Shown one piece after another: positions 6,073 through 6,972 of a DNA stretch of 6,972 nt (its first letter is position 1; the number at the start of each line of letters is the position of its first letter). Under the pieces are notes generated by a model that was not told where the DNA came from, did no database searches, and was given only the letters and a program-made list of their open reading frames with translations. The position numbers were made by a program, and so were the translations under genes. The DNA comes from Bacillota bacterium (lineage in GTDB: Bacteria > Bacillota > Bacilli > Lactobacillales > Enterococcaceae), in assembly GCA_023389005.1 (NCBI GenBank), contig JAEWFE010000207.1, positions 1-6,972 on the forward strand, written 5' to 3'.

Positions 6073-6972
6073 TCACATCCTTTTTGCCATCATTCCTACT
6101 AGGTCGTGGGCGTGGTAATTTTCTTCTAAATATTGGCTTTCTTCTGGGGTTAAGGAGATGCCCTCTAATTGTGACAAGGTAGTCAAATGTCGGTCTTTGG
6201 TGACACCCATAATTGGGAAGGTGCCTTTTTGCATTAACCAGGTCAAAGCAATAGCACTCATGCTTGTATTTTTCTTTTCGGCTAATTCCGCGACTCGTTG
6301 GATTATTGTTTGATCTTGGTCTTTAGTCGCTTCATATTTTCCTTTGGCATAAGTATCTAATTGCGCACGTTTCGAATCGGAAGTCAACCGAGCCAAACGA
6401 CCAGAAGCTAGCGAACTATAAGGTGTATAGGCCATTCCTTCCTTTTGACAGTACGGCAACATTTCACGTTCTTCTTCTCTAAAAATCAAATTATAATGAC
6501 CTTGCATCGAAGCAAAAGTCGTCAACCCATGTGCTTTGGCGATTTCATTAGCTTGAGCGACTTGCCAACTAAACGCGTTTGACACCCCGATATGACGTAC
6601 CTTGCCACTTTTTACTAAACCATCTAAAATCGTCATCAATTCAAGTGGCGCAATACTTTCATCCCAAGCGTGCATAATATATAAATCGATATAATCCGTT
6701 TGTAGGCGGCGTAAACTATCTTCCAAACAGCGTTCAATATAAGCTTTTGGTGCTAATTCTGGATACAATTGGCTATGTATTTGCGGCATGAACTTAGTCG
6801 CAATCACACTTTTTTCACGACTATTATTTTCTCTCAAAGCACGCCCTAAAAATTCTTCGCTCGTGCCATTTTGATAACTCATCGCAGTATCAAAAAAATT
6901 AATTCCTAGTCCTTGAGCCTCATGAATTAAGCGCGCAGAAGTTGGATAATCCACCGTCCAGGCATGCATCCC
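6073..6972 (-). CDS. YajO-like aldo/keto reductase (5' end outside window)
   Basis: NADPH-dependent aldo/keto reductase with a TIM-barrel fold, cytoplasmic, substrate unknown. The frame stays open to the window edge and the Met at 6969 aligns with the middle of the family's GxxHAWT segment. About 30 N-terminal residues therefore lie outside and this Met is not the start. Counting from it, the catalytic tetrad is complete: Asp27 and Tyr32 in FFDTAMSY, Lys59 in VIATKF and His100 in LYIMHAWD. GVSN (128-131) and the HYNLIFREEEREML stretch match my recollection of E. coli YajO, the closest relative I can name. The C-terminal cofactor region has GVTKDRHL. The last codons, K-R-M-stop, lie inside a copy of the adjacent repeat, suggesting that the original 3' end was altered. 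The gene converges on mleP; its transcript would cross the repeats and stop at the shared terminator. A link to malate metabolism is not indicated. Confidence 0.9.
   Translation of the reverse strand, partial: GMHAWTVDYPTSARLIHEAQGLGINFFDTAMSYQNGTSEEFLGRALRENNSREKSVIATKFMPQIHSQLYPELAPKAYIERCLEDSLRRLQTDYIDLYIMHAWDESIAPLELMTILDGLVKSGKVRHIGVSNAFSWQVAQANEIAKAHGLTTFASMQGHYNLIFREEEREMLPYCQKEGMAYTPYSSLASGRLARLTSDSKRAQLDTYAKGKYEATKDQDQTIIQRVAELAEKKNTSMSAIALTWLMQKGTFPIMGVTKDRHLTTLSQLEGISLTPEESQYLEENYHAHDLVGMMAKRM

Larger units (their letters stand above)
5784..6085. repeat. Array of a composite ~136-bp palindromic repeat, two units plus a fragment
   Basis: The roughly 310 bp between the terminator and the reductase hold no convincing gene and are repeats instead. 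A 42-bp core at 5784-5825 recurs at 5921-5962 with 37 of 42 bases identical. A 16-bp piece of the core, GCCTCACATCCTTTTT, recurs exactly at 6070-6085. The spacing is 137 then about 136 bp. Each full core is followed at the same distance by a hairpin with GAAAATC/GATTTTC arms (5857-5896 and 5993-6030). Each core is also bracketed by an inverted repeat. The sequence between these parts is poorly conserved. No transposase, target duplication or CRISPR-like uniform repeat is seen. It most resembles a REP- or MITE-like intergenic element family, which I cannot name. Confidence 0.75.

Noticed and set aside
5968..6075. In frame after the reductase TGA there are 34 sense codons before the next stop (TAG at 5968-5970), which could be read as a readthrough extension.
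   Set aside because: A run of 34 codons is short enough to occur by chance, there is no readthrough signal that I can see, and the stretch coincides with the hairpin of the repeat unit.
5784..6085. Three repeats at regular spacing, considered as a CRISPR array.
   Set aside because: The repeat copies are imperfect, the period is far too long, the 'spacers' share a hairpin, and there are no cas genes.

Overview
The window looks like chromosomal DNA of a low-GC lactic acid bacterium (Lactobacillales). The reasons are a malolactic enzyme/malate transporter operon with its divergent LysR-type regulator, strong GGAGG-type ribosome sites, sigma-A-like promoters and a Firmicutes-type ParB site. An enterococcus or near relative is a reasonable guess, but the sequence alone does not fix the genus.

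Layout. (1) 1-1706, plus strand: the 3' part of a membrane glycosyltransferase of the cellulose-synthase (BcsA) type, with DAD, TED and QxxRW motifs, a gating-loop-like FKVTDK and a complete PilZ c-di-GMP-binding signature, followed by about 115 residues I cannot assign. (2) 1707-1765: a gap between two converging genes that holds a 16-bp match to the chromosomal parS consensus and a hairpin terminator. (3) 1766-4402 and on to 5716: the malolactic locus. mleR (minus strand) diverges from mleS-mleP (plus strand) across a 114-bp region with overlapping promoters and two LysR-box-like dyads. (4) 5718-5758: a perfect 15-bp hairpin that can terminate transcription from both sides. (5) 5784-6085: a gene-free stretch made of repeats with a period of about 136 bp, two full composite units and a third fragment that forms the last codons of the next gene. 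(6) 6073-6972, minus strand: a YajO-like aldo/keto reductase, cut by the window edge at its 5' end.

How the genes work together. MleP should exchange external L-malate for internal lactate. MleS decarboxylates malate to L-lactate and CO2 without net redox change. Together they raise internal pH and generate a membrane potential. MleR is the expected malate-responsive activator of both genes. The glycosyltransferase and the aldo/keto reductase appear functionally unrelated to malolactic fermentation and are separated from it by terminators.

The points most worth a second look are the parS site, the ~136-bp repeat whose hairpin arms change sequence between copies yet stay complementary, the fusion of that repeat to the end of the reductase gene, and an apparently c-di-GMP-responsive polysaccharide synthase in this group of bacteria. 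I found no wholly new gene system.
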